Numbered from the stretch's first letter, positions 12,961-25,610 are shown. The stretch: 64,000 nucleotides of DNA from Nephrocerus scutellatus (GCA_947095585.1 OX352765.1:93270965-93334964); one strand, 5' to 3'. The notes: generated by a model from the sequence alone, not told the origin. Numbers and translations are program-made.

Positions 12961-13634
12961 CTTCGGGAAAATATCTTACATATAAATTTGTTTGTTTCTT
13001 TATAAAAATCAACACCTTCGATCGTATCAACTCAGATTTTAGGATGTTTCACTGATGTTTGGAAGGAGCGTTAGTATATTGCCTTGCCTTGATGGTGGTT
13101 TGTCAAATGGGGGGAACGAAATTTTTTTTGTCGATATTAATGTCGATTCTATAGTTTTCTGGGTGGCTAAGGTCGTCGAAGTGTGGAGAGGGATCAGTGT
13201 GATTAGGATGGTTAGTTGGTGAACGGTCAATGGTCAGTTGGGTGGGGGTAAGTTCCGCTAGTAATGAATAAAATTGTGTCATTTTTTGTGAAAAAATTAT
13301 CGGAAATAGTATCGAATCGTATACTGCTTTGGCATAATGATGTCTCTTTACATTGAAACCATGTTTGTAAAGTTATATTTTAAATGTCAATGTAGTGACG
13401 GTCATTAATCACCAAACCTAAATAGACTTGAAAACTATGTATAATAATGTCCCAACCTACCTTTTTATGAAACTAACTAACAAACTAGAGACTTTTTGAG
13501 GAATTCGATTTGCCGGAGTTTTACGACTGCTGTCTGCAAGTCCTACAATTTTAATTAATTTCTAGCTTCCTTTTGTATCCGCAGCATTTTGAATTAATTT
13601 TTTTCCTTTCATTGTGTTTTCTTTTAATATCCAG

Positions 13635-16600
13635 ACGGATACCCTGAAGCTGTCAACTGACACAGATATGCAAGATTGGTTCCTGGAGCGTGATGTCAAA
13701 ATTCCCGCTGTCATTTTAAACGACAAACTAATATCAGATGCATTGTTGGGAACGCTGCCGATCAAATCCGAACATTCGTACAGCCTTAACTCCGATGGAG
13801 ATTCGATACCAGATTCGCCCAGAAGTTTACACACGAAAATGGATGGTGAGTTGGAGTTTTAATTTTGTTGTGTACCAGTATCTTGTTAAGTGATTGACTA
13901 ATTGATTATATAATCGCAAGTGAAAAGTAAACAACGCTCACAACCAGCAACTTATGTGTTATTAGCTTCTAATAATAAATCATATTTATGGTTTTTTTTA
14001 TCAAATTCAATATAATATTATTAAGTAATTGTTCCTATAACTGAAATCTTCAGACTTTTGGGGGTGATATGCAAAACTGGCCCCAATGCAATTATGGATA
14101 TTCGTAAACTCGTAAATTATGACTTTGTAAACGCCCTTGTAAGCCTATGTGGGAAACTATTTTCATCTTTTTTTACCTTAACAAGCTGGTAAATTTAACA
14201 AAAAGGTTAACAAAGTTTTTCGTTTTTTCCATACTAAACTAAAAATTGGTCCAAATCTTAGACAATTGCTAGAAATCTGCCAGAAAAAAAAAACAAATTC
14301 TTTGCAAAGATAAAATTTAGCTATAAAAGCTTCTTTAAGAATACGTTGTATGTGTTTGTGTGTTATTTGACAGGAAAAAAAACGAACAAACATAACCGTT
14401 AGTATTTTTCTAAGATAAGCTTTATCAAATATTTGCTTATCAAATAAGCAATAAAGCAAATTTTGGAAAAAATAACGTTTACGTTCTATTTCAGAGCCTA
14501 TTGTGATGGCGAACGTGCGTGCGTGATATCACGTTGTTTTGAAGAATTTTCTAGATGTATGTTTAGAAGGGAAAAAATTATTTTCATGATATATGAATAA
14601 TAATTGCAGATTGCTGGTATCAACCACATGAATCCCACCTGCACATAAGTATCTGATATCCAAAAAATGCAGCACGTATTCGACTTCACCACATCACCAC
14701 TAGGAAGCTGCAATTTTAGGTGTCTTTGCAGAAGAAAATGGGAACATGGATCGATCAGACCTTACATCGCGGAAGTATATTACATAACGAGCGAGAAAAG
14801 TGGACGATAAGCACGATAAACTCTTCGTCTCATCCACAATTGAACAGATGTTCCGTTGTTCCCTTCCTTTTTGAAACAGAACCTGCACACTGTCACTAGA
14901 GAGAGAATAAGTTTGTTAATATAATTTCAGAGGCACCAATGGCCCATAAGAAAGCCCACAAGCATTGTTAGACGTTTCTTACTCAATGAAAGGACTTCCT
15001 TATAGCAATAAAGCTTTACTAGACACCAATTGCCCAGGGAAACCCACTAGCATTCTTAGGCGTTTCTTAGTCAACTCATTATGAAAACTTGGATTGACTA
15101 TTCTTCTAAATTATCTGAGCCCTGTGATAGTCTCTCTAGGATTGACAAAGCTGTCTTTTCCAGGGGCTGATTTTTGCTGTGGAAGTGGCTCCGAACCCGA
15201 AGACGGTGGCTGAGCCTTCTCTTGATATACATAGTTTATCCGCAGTTTCGTAGCCAACAATTCCTTTGTAGCCTGGGACCCTGCACAGTTTGCCTTGTTG
15301 CGCTTGGTCAGGAATTGCAGAGCATCAAAGCAGAGTTTGACCAGCCTTAAGTCTAAGAGCTCTCAGGGCCTTCTGTCTGAATAAATAGAGTGATTGAAGC
15401 ACCTTTGATACCATTATCTAGGCGGTGCTTACCTTAAGCCCTTTGATACCCCTATATAGGGTAATTATAGCGCATACCCTAAGCCCATATTACACCCTTA
15501 TCTAAATTTTTTTGTGGCAGACATTTTTGCATTTTGACATTTGAGCATTTTTTCAGTTGGGTCGGGACTTTCGTATTGCGTCCAAAGACACTAGCATGGC
15601 ACGTTCCAGGTCGTCAATGCATTCTTTCCTTCCAGTTATTACGGACTCAGGAAACCCCAATTGGTTCATAGAATGTTCTATTCCAGTTCATACTCATTCA
15701 AATCTTAGCTCTTGCTCCTTGGATTACTGCAGGCTCTCAAGCACGTATGCGTGTGTGGATGATGAACTGAACGAGCGTTCAGATTGTTTTCCTTGGAAAT
15801 GACGCAAAGAAATCTATCGGCGCTTGATTTTTCAGAGCGATCCGCACAAGATCTCAGATTGGAATGCCAGTATGGACGCCGCATTATACATCATGATGCA
15901 ATCGTTTTAATTCTTATGCCACTCCTCATTTAAAAAAGCTCGACAAAAGCTCTTATCAAAATGTTCATTTCAAAATCTGGCAGTTTCGGAGGAAGACGCG
16001 GATCAATCCAAAATGTATTTTATAGGTAACGGTGAATGTGTGTGTGTTAGCAGTTTCGCCCGCCCCACCAACGCCTGTACGACTGCACAGCAAACAATTC
16101 TTCCGAAACCTCCCTACGCACACTTTTTGTCAGCGGTTATTTGATTTGGATTTTTTTACGCCGTCGTTATTCGCGGTCAGGTTGAGTCCATGGCGCGCGG
16201 AGAGCGGGGGCGTGTTCACCACGGAATTGGGAAAACATTCGAGCATTCTTTCAGAATGTACTTGTACTCGCTTATTGTTATAACCACTAATTTATTAAAC
16301 CAGTCACGATTAAACCTGAATTGTTTATGGTCGAACCGTCCAACTGAAAGTACTTCTTCTGCCATTCGACCATTTACGTTCGGGAGGTTATAAGTAACAT
16401 TACTTTTTGGTTAGCGCGGAAAAGGGGACGTAGTACAACACACACACACACACTCGCACACAAACCACTGTTACCACTCAGATACGATGTGCATACCTTG
16501 GCTATGATCGCATGAAACCATTTGGCTGAGAACCAAAAATTCTTTTCCTGTGAAACACCATCGTACCCGTCGTCGTCGATGTTGTTGTTGTCTATGATGT

Positions 16601-19600
16601 CTGCAAAATCTGGCCCAGCCCGCCAGTAACAATTCATTCCGTCAGAATGAATGAATGAATGAAGCACAACAACATCTTAATGTTTCATATGGAAGGGATT
16701 GACTTGTATAGAAGGAATTTATGACTAACGCACACGCACATACACCCTGGCTGTATTGGTGGTTAGTTATTCCTATAATGCATTCAAAAGCATTTCTTTA
16801 TTTTATTTTCGACTTTTTCTCTGACGCAATTGTTCGACTAATTGCTTGACAGATTGTCGGACAAGACAAATCTATAGAAGATTCCTTTGATGCAAGATGC
16901 AAATTTGGAAATTTAAGCTTAATTCGATGTTTTGTTCGATTGATAAATGGGTTAATGAATTGTTTTTAAAGTTTCTTAATGTTAATTAGGACAGCCAGTC
17001 AGTCAGCCAGTGTAGTTGGATGTAGGATTGCAATCTTTTTTTCAACAATCGACAATGGACATGGAGTCATACTCGTAGATGATATTGATCAATAATTTGT
17101 TGTCCTCTAACCAGGTGACAACCTCATCTATTCATCTATTCATCTATTCATCTATTCAATCTATTCATCTATGCATCTATTAATCTATTCAATCTATTCA
17201 TCTATGCATCTATTCATCTATTCAATCTATTTATCTATGCTTCTATTCATCTATCAATCTATTAATCTATCAATCTATCAAGCCATCAACCTATCCTTAT
17301 ATACATCTATCCATCTCTCCATCTATCGATCTATCCATCCAACTAGCTAGCCATCTAGCCTATGATAGCATAGCAGAGGGCGCCCTGAGTTCACAGATGC
17401 CAAACTAGATGACATTGGCTAGAAACAGGGACCGGTGGATAGATTTTATGCAGGATGCGTCCAGTTCTAAAATCAATTACGTAGATCGTGATCTCTTAAG
17501 TTGGGAGGCCAGGACCGGAACCCGGCTGTGAGCCAAATATGAATGTGATGGTGTTCTCTTAAGTGTTGTAGCAATTGATCGTATCCAAACTAAGCCCCTA
17601 AGTCCATCAACCGTAATATACTTGGTGATTAAAATAACGGAAAGAGGTTAGAAAAATGTAAACCATTTGCGTATCAAGGTTTTTAGGGCAATAAAACTCA
17701 CTGAAGAAGATGTAACTCTCTTTTATCCCATCAACGACAAGGTCAAAGCAAATAATGTTCTTACCGTCAGCAGGAAGGGGAGAAGAAACATTTAGAAGAT
17801 GTTGGTATTTTAGTGTAGGTATGTGTGCTGATAATTAAGTAATCTTGAAACTTTTTCTGTCATTCAGACACAAAAGCTTACTTGTATGTCGTACTTATGT
17901 AACCTTGTTATTGTCACATGGCTGCTTGGAATATTTTCCATACGACGGCGAATGGAGTGTCTGCATCCTTGTTTGTTTCTTGATACGAAGCTTAAATAGA
18001 ACACAGAGCCAAGTGTTATTTATGCTTATCTTTCTTTTTTGATAAAAAAAAGAAAAGGAAATCTATTTTTTTTTCATTCGAGACTATAGTAGATACGAAT
18101 TAAAAAAATCATCTGTCGCAATTGTGGGTATTTTTGTCTCGACCGAAAGGTGGATTCAATTGTTCACGCTGGCAATCTGCGATCACATCGTCCGACATTC
18201 GAGGAGTAATCCAACATAATATTTGTCCAGGTGCAAGTCTCTATTGCGTCAATGCTTTAGTTTATGTCGTTGGTAGTTGTTGTCTGTTTGTCTGTTTGTT
18301 TGCCTGCTTGTTTGTCCGTTTCAATGTCATGCTCATATTCTTATTTGAAAAACAATTAGTTGTTAGCTTTAATTTTTCAAAATCGACTGATGTATCTAAC
18401 ACAATTAGAATGCAAATTACTCGTACAGATAAGCGAGAGACATTTGTAACGCTTCCCCCGTGCGTGTGCACAAGTGCATTTCGTGCTATTCGAGATAATT
18501 AAGTAAAAAAAATATTTTTTTTAAAGATAGAATAGTTGTTCTAATAGATAGTAGGGAAATTAGCTGTGAGGCCATGAAAAATTTGTTTACATGTATAGTT
18601 TCGGAGCCCTTAAAACAGTGAAGTTCAAAAAAAAAATACTCGTTATACCTTCTACTTATTGGCATAATTGCATTTTAATGTTTTGCATCGCCTCTATACA
18701 GACTTATATTAGCCCATATGCGATGGAGGAAATTATGACAAGGGGAAAGTATTGTAACAGAGTTTTCCAGCCAGGGTAAACCTCAGCGTGACCGGGATTC
18801 AGAGAAAAGGGGTCGTTACGAGTATGACAGCCCCTTGACCCCGCACACCGATCATTTCCAAATTTAAATAGAAAGTGTTGTCACTGGAAATACACATGTG
18901 TGCAAAGATTCCATAAAATTGGGCTTTGGGAACTAGGTTAAAAATTGATCGCAAGATTTCACGACTAACAGAAACAATATTTAAAAATTGGATTGGACCG
19001 CTCGTATTATTTATATATTTAAATAAATAAAGACTTTAAATATATAAATATTTCAAATATATAAATATTTCAAATATATTGTACTCGTACATTTATTTAC
19101 TTACCAATAACATTAGTTAATATTTTTCATTCGCTTGTTTTTGGATTGCTAGAACAATGAAAAAACACATTAGAATATGATGCATAAGAACCTACATTAA
19201 TCGTCGAAAACTGACAGCTGAAACTTGCATTTTGACTTTTGACAGTAAGAACGTCGTAGGACATTTTGTGACCATAACAACAATCATTTTAACAAATGTA
19301 GAACTGAAATTATTGCACTAGGATTGTAAATCATAGGGGCAAATTGTAAAGCGGACTGAACAGATTGCAGAAATAGAAAAAGCTGAAATAATGGTAAACC
19401 TCAAAATTTATATTATTTTCTTACCTGCTTTCCACTGATCAAAGTTGGGCTTTACGTTAGTCTCACGCCTTTGTGGTGCCAATCAACGAGTGAAAAAGTG
19501 TACACGCCCACATCACACCCACTATTATAGCTGACTAGCAACTAATACTTCGGTTATGATTGTCCCTTCTAGTTTAAAGCAAACACTTTGCCTTCCATTC

Positions 19601-21809
19601 ATTAACCCCTGTTTACCTATAATAAAATGAAATTTCCTCTCTTTCTCGTTTATCCAATAGACATGGAGGATGAATGCTATCCGGCTATCTCGATGAAAAC
19701 CGCAACCAGTAATACCCGCCGATCGATAATCGATACAAATTGTATATCGATTGTCACCAGCAGCGCGCCTCCAACCGCCACAGCGGCAATCACAAGCAGC
19801 TCCTCGCTGAAATCCGCTTCCAGCAGCAATCCAATGATGACCTCACTTCCGCAAAATGTATCGACGTCTTTATCTTCGACACCGTCTCTTAACACGGCCA
19901 GCGTCGGCAGCAGTAGCACAAATATATTTAGCGGCATTAATAAGATGGCCACAAGCCCCTTAACTCTCAACCTGCGTTCACTTAACGGCAACGGCTTGTC
20001 GTTCAAGCAACAGCAACAGCAATTTTTGCAGCTACAACTGCAGCAGCAGCAGCAACACCAACAGCAGCAGCTCCAACTGCAGCAACAACAACACGCATTC
20101 GCCCTTGCTGAACATCAATGTGACTCGGTTTCATCACGCGAAGGAAGTATCTCTCCAGATATCTGCTCAGACATTGAAATCGACGAATCATGTATCAAGG
20201 ACGAACCAATGTCACCAGATTCAAGTTGCCCGCCAAGTCCAAATTCACAAGCCTACGCAAGCAGTGTCAGCAGCAGCAGCGCCCTCAGCTTGAACATGGC
20301 CAATGTGGCTGCATTTACAAACTCTGATCTCGTCTTTGAGCACAAAGTGAGTCCGAGTCATCTATGGTATATTTTACTGTATCTGTGTCTGCATATGTAT
20401 CTGTATATGTATCTACATCTGTATCTGCATCTGTATCTGCATCTGTGTCTGCATCTCTATCTCTATCTGTATCTACATCTGTATCTGTATCTACTTCTGT
20501 ATCTGCATCTGTATCTGTATCTACATCTGTATTTGTATCTGTATCTCTATCTGTATCTGTATCTGCATCTGCATCTGCATATCTATCTGTTTGTGAATAT
20601 GTATATATCTGCATCTCTATCTGTATTGTGAATATGTATATATCTGCATCTCTATCTGTATCTGTATATGTATCTGTTTCTGCATCTGTATCTACATCTG
20701 CATCTGTATTTACACTTTCAGAATGGTTCCCTACAACTTACACCAGCCTCACAGAGCCTCCTCAAATCGCAGCAATTCATTTTAGGGACAACAGGCCAAA
20801 GCATAGTCATACCAAAAGTCAATATTAAAATGGAATTGCAACCGAGTGTCTCGAATGGTGGCACCGCCAACTCCTCCAGCTCCAGTACCACCACCACCAC
20901 CACCACCATTGTCGGAAGTCAGCAGGGGACTGCTGTTTTCGGTTTGCCACCAACCCCGCCATCATCGTTGCCCAGTGACGAGTCCGAAGGAAATCAAAGT
21001 CCTGAACATTTGCACTCGCCAATGTCACCTCCAGCAGCGGCTGCAGCAGCCATTCAGCAAATTGCCCATGCTAGTTCATCTGCCTCGCCAAGTACATCTG
21101 CCTCGGTATCAGCGCGAAGAAGCACAGCCAGCAGCACAAGCAGCAGCAGCAGCTCCTCCAATTCGCCCTCGTCACATCATCATGCAGCAAATGCTGGCAA
21201 TGGACGAACATACAATGGATCGTCGACAAGGCAACCAATTCACACGCCTCTCATTAGTTCACAGCCGGTAAGGTTTTCTTTTTAAAATTTATCCACCAAG
21301 CTTATCTATAGATAATTATTTCCATTTTTCCAATTCGTTAACAGAAGGGTTCCACTGGCAACCTATTGCTGACCGAAGAGGAGAAACGTACACTGTTAGC
21401 CGAAGGCTATCCAATTCCTACCAGATTACCACTTACCAAAGCTGAAGAAAAGTCATTGAAGAAGATTCGCAGGAAAATTAAGAATAAGGTGAGTCCTTTA
21501 GCCTGTCTTACAGTTCTACGAGTATGTAAAGGGACGCTTGATCTGCTGTGGTGTGGCGATAATAAAAAAAAGCAATAATTTACTTATTTACCTTTATATG
21601 TGTTACTTTTACAGATCTCCGCTCAGGAGAGTCGACGAAAGAAAAAGGAGTACATGGATCAACTCGAGCGCAAAGTCGAAGTTCTTGTCACGGAAAACAT
21701 CGACTACAAGAAACGCGTCGAAGTGCTCGAGGATTCAAACACGAACCTGCTTGGTCAATTGCAAAAGCTGCAGGCGCTTGTCAACAAGCAACAGGGGAAA
21801 CGTGCTTAG
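13635..21809 (+). CDS. CrebA: CrebA, CREB3/OASIS-family bZIP transcription factor (first coding exon not found)
   Basis: Visible coding exons are 13635-13845, 19661-20346, 20722-21267, 21345-21488 and 21615-21809 (stop), all bounded by GT-AG with phases that join into 593 residues. CrebA activates secretory-pathway genes in fly embryos. Recognisable blocks are [13 protein letters not shown] with the IK.EHSYSL segment (exon 1 visible), [13 protein letters not shown] and [12 protein letters not shown] (next exon), [17 protein letters not shown] and [14 protein letters not shown], then [19 protein letters not shown]. The bZIP spans the last junction: a basic region with [10 protein letters not shown] and [17 protein letters not shown], then a leucine zipper. 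A polyglutamine tract (about 20000-20100) and Ser/Ala-rich linkers make it longer than the Drosophila protein (about 516 aa). About 20 N-terminal residues should lie in an upstream exon, which may be outside the window. Confidence 0.93.
14930..15080. repeat. Two-copy imperfect direct repeat, about 92-bp spacing
   Basis: The order CACCAAT.GCCCA, AAGCCCACAAGCATT (or its variant) and TTAG.CGTTTCTTA appears at 14934 and again at 15025. Divergence is moderate. No coding sense was found. Confidence 0.6.
15115..15400 (-). mobile_element. LINE remnant, RNase H region
   Basis: The blocks GCCCTGTGATA, then AACAATTCCTTTGTAGCCTG and GGACCC line up with 25785-25960, where the same order occurs. On the minus strand the GGACCC block lies in the position of the conserved P-G-H segment of the LINE RNase H domain. 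The frame is broken throughout. Confidence 0.6.
17125..17345. repeat. ATCTATTC minisatellite
   Basis: Roughly 25 imperfect octamer units (CATCTATT, CAATCTATT, AATCTATC) decay toward the 3' side into CATCTAGC. It ends next to a LINE 3' fragment at 17340, so it may have expanded from that element's simple-sequence edge. Confidence 0.85.
17340..17560 (+). mobile_element. RTE-like LINE 3' fragment
   Basis: It contains GATGACATTGGCTAGAAAC, AGGGACCGGTGGA, GGGAGGCCAGGACCGGAACC and GAGCCAAATATGA. The same order is found at 51765-51860. Relative to that copy, about 50 bp is inserted between the GGTGGA and GGGAGGCC blocks. It is non-coding now. Confidence 0.65.
18868..18985 (+). repeat. Dispersed about 120-bp module, copy 2
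   Basis: AGAAAGTGTTGTCACTGGAA leads into ATACACATGTGTGCAAAG, an AAAATTGGGCTTTGGGAA block and TTAAAAATTGATCGCAAG. It is collinear with 9814-9935 and 61416-61555. No retrotransposon ORF is attached to this copy. Confidence 0.7.
19010..19080. repeat. AT-rich short tandem repeat
   Basis: TATATAAATATTTCAAA is repeated in direct order, next to related TTTAAATAAATAAA sequence. It lies within the CrebA intron. Confidence 0.6.
20347..20721 (+). repeat. CrebA intron filled by TATCTG/CATCTG hexanucleotide repeat
   Basis: The intron has donor GTGAGT at 20347 and acceptor CTTTCAG ending at 20721. About 330 of its 374 bp are interspersed TATCTG, CATCTG and CATCTC hexamers. A second, inner duplication (TGAATATGTATATATCTGCA at 20596 and 20632) sits within it. 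Because the unit is 6 bp and lacks stops in two plus-strand frames, frames stay open through it as Leu/Tyr/His-rich or Ser/Val-rich runs. Those are not thought to be protein. Confidence 0.9.
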
Positions 21810-22520
21810 AACAGCACACAGCACAACACACACACACACGGCACTATTAACCCCCTATTGCCAGATAGACAAATTTTTGTCTTGTACCTAAAGTCGATAA
21901 TTACTTAAAGAGGATAATTATTTACTTAATTACTTTAATTAGATTTTCTATTTATGTATTTAACAAAAATACAAAAAGGGGGCACAGAAATCGAGAAAAA
22001 TGAAAGTATTTTTAATCGTGTATAGATGAGTGAGAGGAAAGAACACTAAAAAAATCACACACACACACACACACACACAAACAAACACATTCAAAAGAGT
22101 ATGTACAACTATATACATAAAGAAATGTTAATTATATTAATTTATTGAAATGACCAAAAAAAAAACACAAAACATTTATAGAACAACTACTGTAGCTAGA
22201 AAACAATAACAACAACATTAAAATTAGGATACTGTGACAAACGGGAGATAACTCTCTCTCACACAAACACACACACACACACACAATTACAAGAACTAAA
22301 CAGTGCAAACATTCCATCCAGGAAATAAAAAGGCTAAAATTGTTAAGTTATAAAGCTTTTTTCTTTTTTTAATAAATAAATATATGTGCTCTGTCCATAT
22401 ATATATATATATACATACAATAATAGATGTATGTATATATAAATAATAATGAATGTGTTTCAAAGCAAACGAAAGTGTAAGCGACAAGCAAACAAATATC
22501 TAAATCGACAAACAGCATCA
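21810..22520 (+). other. Probable CrebA 3' UTR
   Basis: The AT-rich sequence after the CrebA stop carries CA microsatellites (22054-22079 and 22261-22284), a TA run (22398-22410) and candidate AATAAA signals at 22324-22329 and 22371-22380. The actual cleavage site cannot be told. No other ORF of note is present. Confidence 0.55.
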
Positions 22521-22609
22521 GACACACAAACACATTCCATACAACAAATTAGTAATTAATACCAAGCAGTGCATTCTCAGCCAGCCAGCAGGTTCTATTA
22601 CAGAAATCG

Positions 22610-23350
22610 AAAATGTTGCATTAATTGAAAATGTTGCACGCATCGAAAATGTTCCAGAAATCAAAAATGTTGCAATAATCGGAAATGTTGCAGAAATCAA
22701 AAATGGTCCAGAAATCGAATATGTTGCAAAAATCGAAAATGTTTCATTCAGACATTGAAAATGTTGCAGAAATCGAAAATGTTGTAGGTATCGAAAATGT
22801 TGCAAAAATCGGAAATGTTGCGTAAAACGAAAATGTTGCAGGTATCGAAAATGTTCCAGAAATCAAAAATATTGCAAGAATCGGAAATGTTGCAGAAATC
22901 GAAAATGTTGCAGAAATCAAAGATGGTTCAGAAATCGAAAATGTTTCAGAAATAAAAAATGTTGCAGAAATCCGAAGTGTTGCAAAAATCAAAAATATTG
23001 CAGAAATAGAAAATGTTACAAGAATCGAAAATTTCTCAGATTCAGAAATCGAAAATTTTGTAATAATGGAAAATGTTTCAAAAATTGAAAATGTTGCAAA
23101 AATAGAAAATATTGCAGAAATCGAAAAAGTCTCAGAAATTAAAAATGTTGAAAATTTCTCAGAAATTAAAAATGTTGCAGTAATCGAATGTTGCAGAATC
23201 GAAAATGTTGCAAAAACGAAAATGGTGCAATAATTGAAAATGTCTCAGAAATTAAAAATCGAAAATGTTTCAGATGATACGGAAATAGAAAATGTTGCAG
23301 ATATCAAAAACGTTGCAGAAATCGAAAATGTTGGAGCAATCGAAAATAAT
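22610..23350. repeat. 18-bp minisatellite (GAAATCGAAAATGTTGCA type)
   Basis: About 40 copies of an 18-bp unit run head to tail with frequent substitutions, such as GTTGCA to GTTCCA or TTTCA. A few copies are shortened. On the plus strand the unit reads as a six-residue repeat of the type E-I-E-N-V-A, open from about 22590 to a TGA at 22757, then reopening after a frameshift. There is no suitable ATG or splice context, so it is treated as non-coding satellite DNA just beyond the CrebA 3' UTR. Confidence 0.9.
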
Positions 23351-23639
23351 GCATGAAATAAACCCCAACATAAAACCACATTTTCAATTTGCTAACAAAT
23401 TTTTTTATAGCAAGATCATCATTCTTATTGATATGGGCCTCCTCTATCCCTACCAGGACTAAGGCCAGTCGAGTATTGACCGCAGCCCTAGCACAGCACA
23501 GCTTAGTCGAAGTTTTAAGAGCACAAAATGTGAAACTGTGTCATTAAGTATACCATGACAGCATAACAAGATGGGCAGAACACAATAGAGTAGAATTTAA
23601 CTTCTTCTAAAATGCTCTCTTCTGTCTTCTGTCTTCTGT

Positions 23640-23890
23640 CGTCTAATCGCTTGAACATCGTAGGAATGTTTTCACTGTTTTATCGCTTTTTCCACAAGCG
23701 GTGTTCAAAAGAGATATCCAGATGCAGTCCGCCCACTCTCGAACCCAACCGCAACACAACCTAGTCTCAACTCGATTCAGAGATTTTTCTTTAGCCGCAC
23801 AATAGTTATGTGGAATGAATTGTCCGACTCTGTGTTTTCACATTTGTATGATCTATCTATCTATGATCTATGATCTTGAGGCACAAAAAG
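23640..23890 (+). mobile_element. CR1/Jockey-like LINE 3' remnant
   Basis: It shares its first 80 bp with 4765-4860. The part near 23800-23870 (GTGGAATGAATTGTCCGACT, CTGTGTTTTCACATTTGTAT, GATCT) matches 41031-41085, the end of the same element's RT ORF. Several stops interrupt it. A short CTAT microsatellite is embedded near 23850. Confidence 0.65.
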
Positions 23891-25220
23891 CAACAATGTC
23901 CCAAAAGGAGTAAAATGCCTCGTCTTCGACCTCATTTATGATGACATTTCAGCGGTCAGCTCCAACGACAAGGCCAATCTGCTTGCTTACGTTCATTCCC
24001 TTCAAGGCGATGAATGCTCTGATGATTAATTATCAGCTCCAGAAATATCCTAAAACACACAGTGTTCTCTGGTGATTTGTTCTGTTCTGAGCTGGGAATG
24101 ATAGTTTCTAAAATCGAATCGAAAAAAACCAAAGCTTGCGAAAATCGAGGGTGCACTGCAATGGCAAATTATGTAACATGCATAGATTTTTACAACGAAA
24201 ACAAAAACACATTTACAAAAACAAAAGAGTTAGAGAGAGAACGCGGAAAATTCAAATTTAATTGAAATTTGCAGCACACGAATGCAATGAGATGTCTGAC
24301 CGCTAAACATACTGCTGTAATGGCTGATAAAATAAAATCCATTGCCTAATTGTTGTAAAAATGGCTGTTAATGAAATGTAATTTTTAAGACAAGTCCTCG
24401 GAGTCTTCGCTGATGTATCAATTCGAGTAAATTTGCGTTTTATTGAAAATGGAATTCTCTAGAGGATTAACTACTGTCGTCTGCATTATTAGAATTAAAT
24501 TTATTTAGTATTTAAAACCATAAAGTAATTTTTAATGTTAGCCAAACAATAAATTGTATCACAGACACACAACTATAGAGGAAATCCGGGAACTATTGCA
24601 ATTCTAAACAATTTTATCTTTACTTCTGAAGCACCACACATCAGTGGATTACCACAGATGCAAATGCATTTGAGTAAAGTTTTGATAATTTATGTACGGT
24701 TATGTAAAATTTATTATTATTTTCTTGTGCAATCATTTTTATGTTTATTTAGCATAGATTTTGTTTTTTATGTACTTTGCACCTTTTTTTCTTTAGTGAA
24801 TTTTTTAGAAGACATATTTTTATTATTTTATTATTTGCTTGTTTGTTGTTATTATCGGCTCAAGTCTTATGCAGAAATTTATAATGAAATTTAGCATTAG
24901 AATCTGAAGTTAGTAGTTACTAAGTACGAGTATTGTATGTATAATACAGCCACAACGAAGGGACTCAAATTTAAATTCCAGGCGGCTTTGCGACCCCGAC
25001 TTAAAGAAAAAAAACACTCGAGCACTCCATAAACTACAAATATAGGCCTTTACCGTTAAGGGGGGTCCCTCTCACAAATCAGCTTTCATCTCCGAGCATC
25101 GAAGCTAAAGGGATTAACATAAACTCCGCAATAAGAATGGAGTCGACAAAAAATATGATCAGCGCAGAAGGTGTAGTTTTCTTTCCTTAATTGATTGGAG
25201 CGCATTTTTTTACTTTTTTT
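23890..25220. other. Intergenic stretch without recognised genes
   Basis: Nothing convincing was found. An open frame at 24658-24894 (plus) is hydrophobic, low-complexity and AT-driven, and is probably chance. Confidence 0.4.
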
Positions 25221-25276
25221 ATAATGAACATACGCTCAAGGGATTTGCACCCTTATCATTCTTAGCAGAGCGCGTG
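25221..25276 (-). mobile_element. LINE 3'-end scrap (ACACGCTCAAGG type)
   Basis: ATAATGAACATACGCTCAAG, GGATTTGCACCCTTAT and CTTAGCA.AG.G are the reverse complement of the 3' end seen at 41143-41198. The element body is absent. Confidence 0.6.
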
Positions 25277-25499
25277 GGTCTATACTTTTTAAAAACAAAC
25301 ACAATAACAGCTACATACATGCAGGCTGACAATCTGAAATATTTTTGCAGTTTACTTGGGCTAATAACTCTTCTCATCATTACTCCTTGGGTATAAAAAC
25401 AAGAATCGGTCTTAATTCAGAAAAATGCCTCGATGTCATCCAGTTTGCCATTCTTCTTAAAGGATTTGGAAAGGATTTTGCAAAAGCGCTTTAGACGCT

Positions 25500-25610
25500 G
25501 ATTGATGATTAATACATTGATGATTGATTATTAATTACTGATTATTGATGAATGATGATTGATTGATAATTGATACGTTGATGATTAATGATTGATGATG
25601 ATGAGAATGA
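25500..25610. repeat. ATTGATGATT-type low-order repeat
   Basis: An irregular array of TTGATGATT and ATTGATTATTAAT words covers about 100 bp. Units vary between 7 and 12 bp. Confidence 0.7.

Larger units (their letters stand above)
13846..19660 (+). other. CrebA intron (5.8 kb) with transposon scraps
   Basis: Its donor is GTGAGT at 13846 and its acceptor TCCAATAG ends at 19660. It holds an imperfect two-copy direct repeat (14930-15080), LINE pieces at 15115-15400 and 17340-17560, an ATCTATTC minisatellite (17125-17345), a dispersed 120-bp module (18868-18985) and an AT-rich direct repeat (19010-19080). Remaining sequence shows no exon that fits CrebA. Confidence 0.8.

Noticed and set aside
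20315..20828. Ser/Val-rich and Asp/Thr-rich open frames over the CrebA intron
   Set aside because: They are translations of the TATCTG/CATCTG repeat, and the exon frames on either side join across GT-AG.
22518..22992. Minus-strand frames of Phe/Ile/Ser repeats
   Set aside because: Antisense reading of the 18-bp satellite; no transcript signals.
24658..24894. Hydrophobic 78-codon frame that could be a small membrane protein
   Set aside because: Phe/Leu/Tyr content is explained by T-rich DNA, and there is no signal peptide logic, splice or upstream context.
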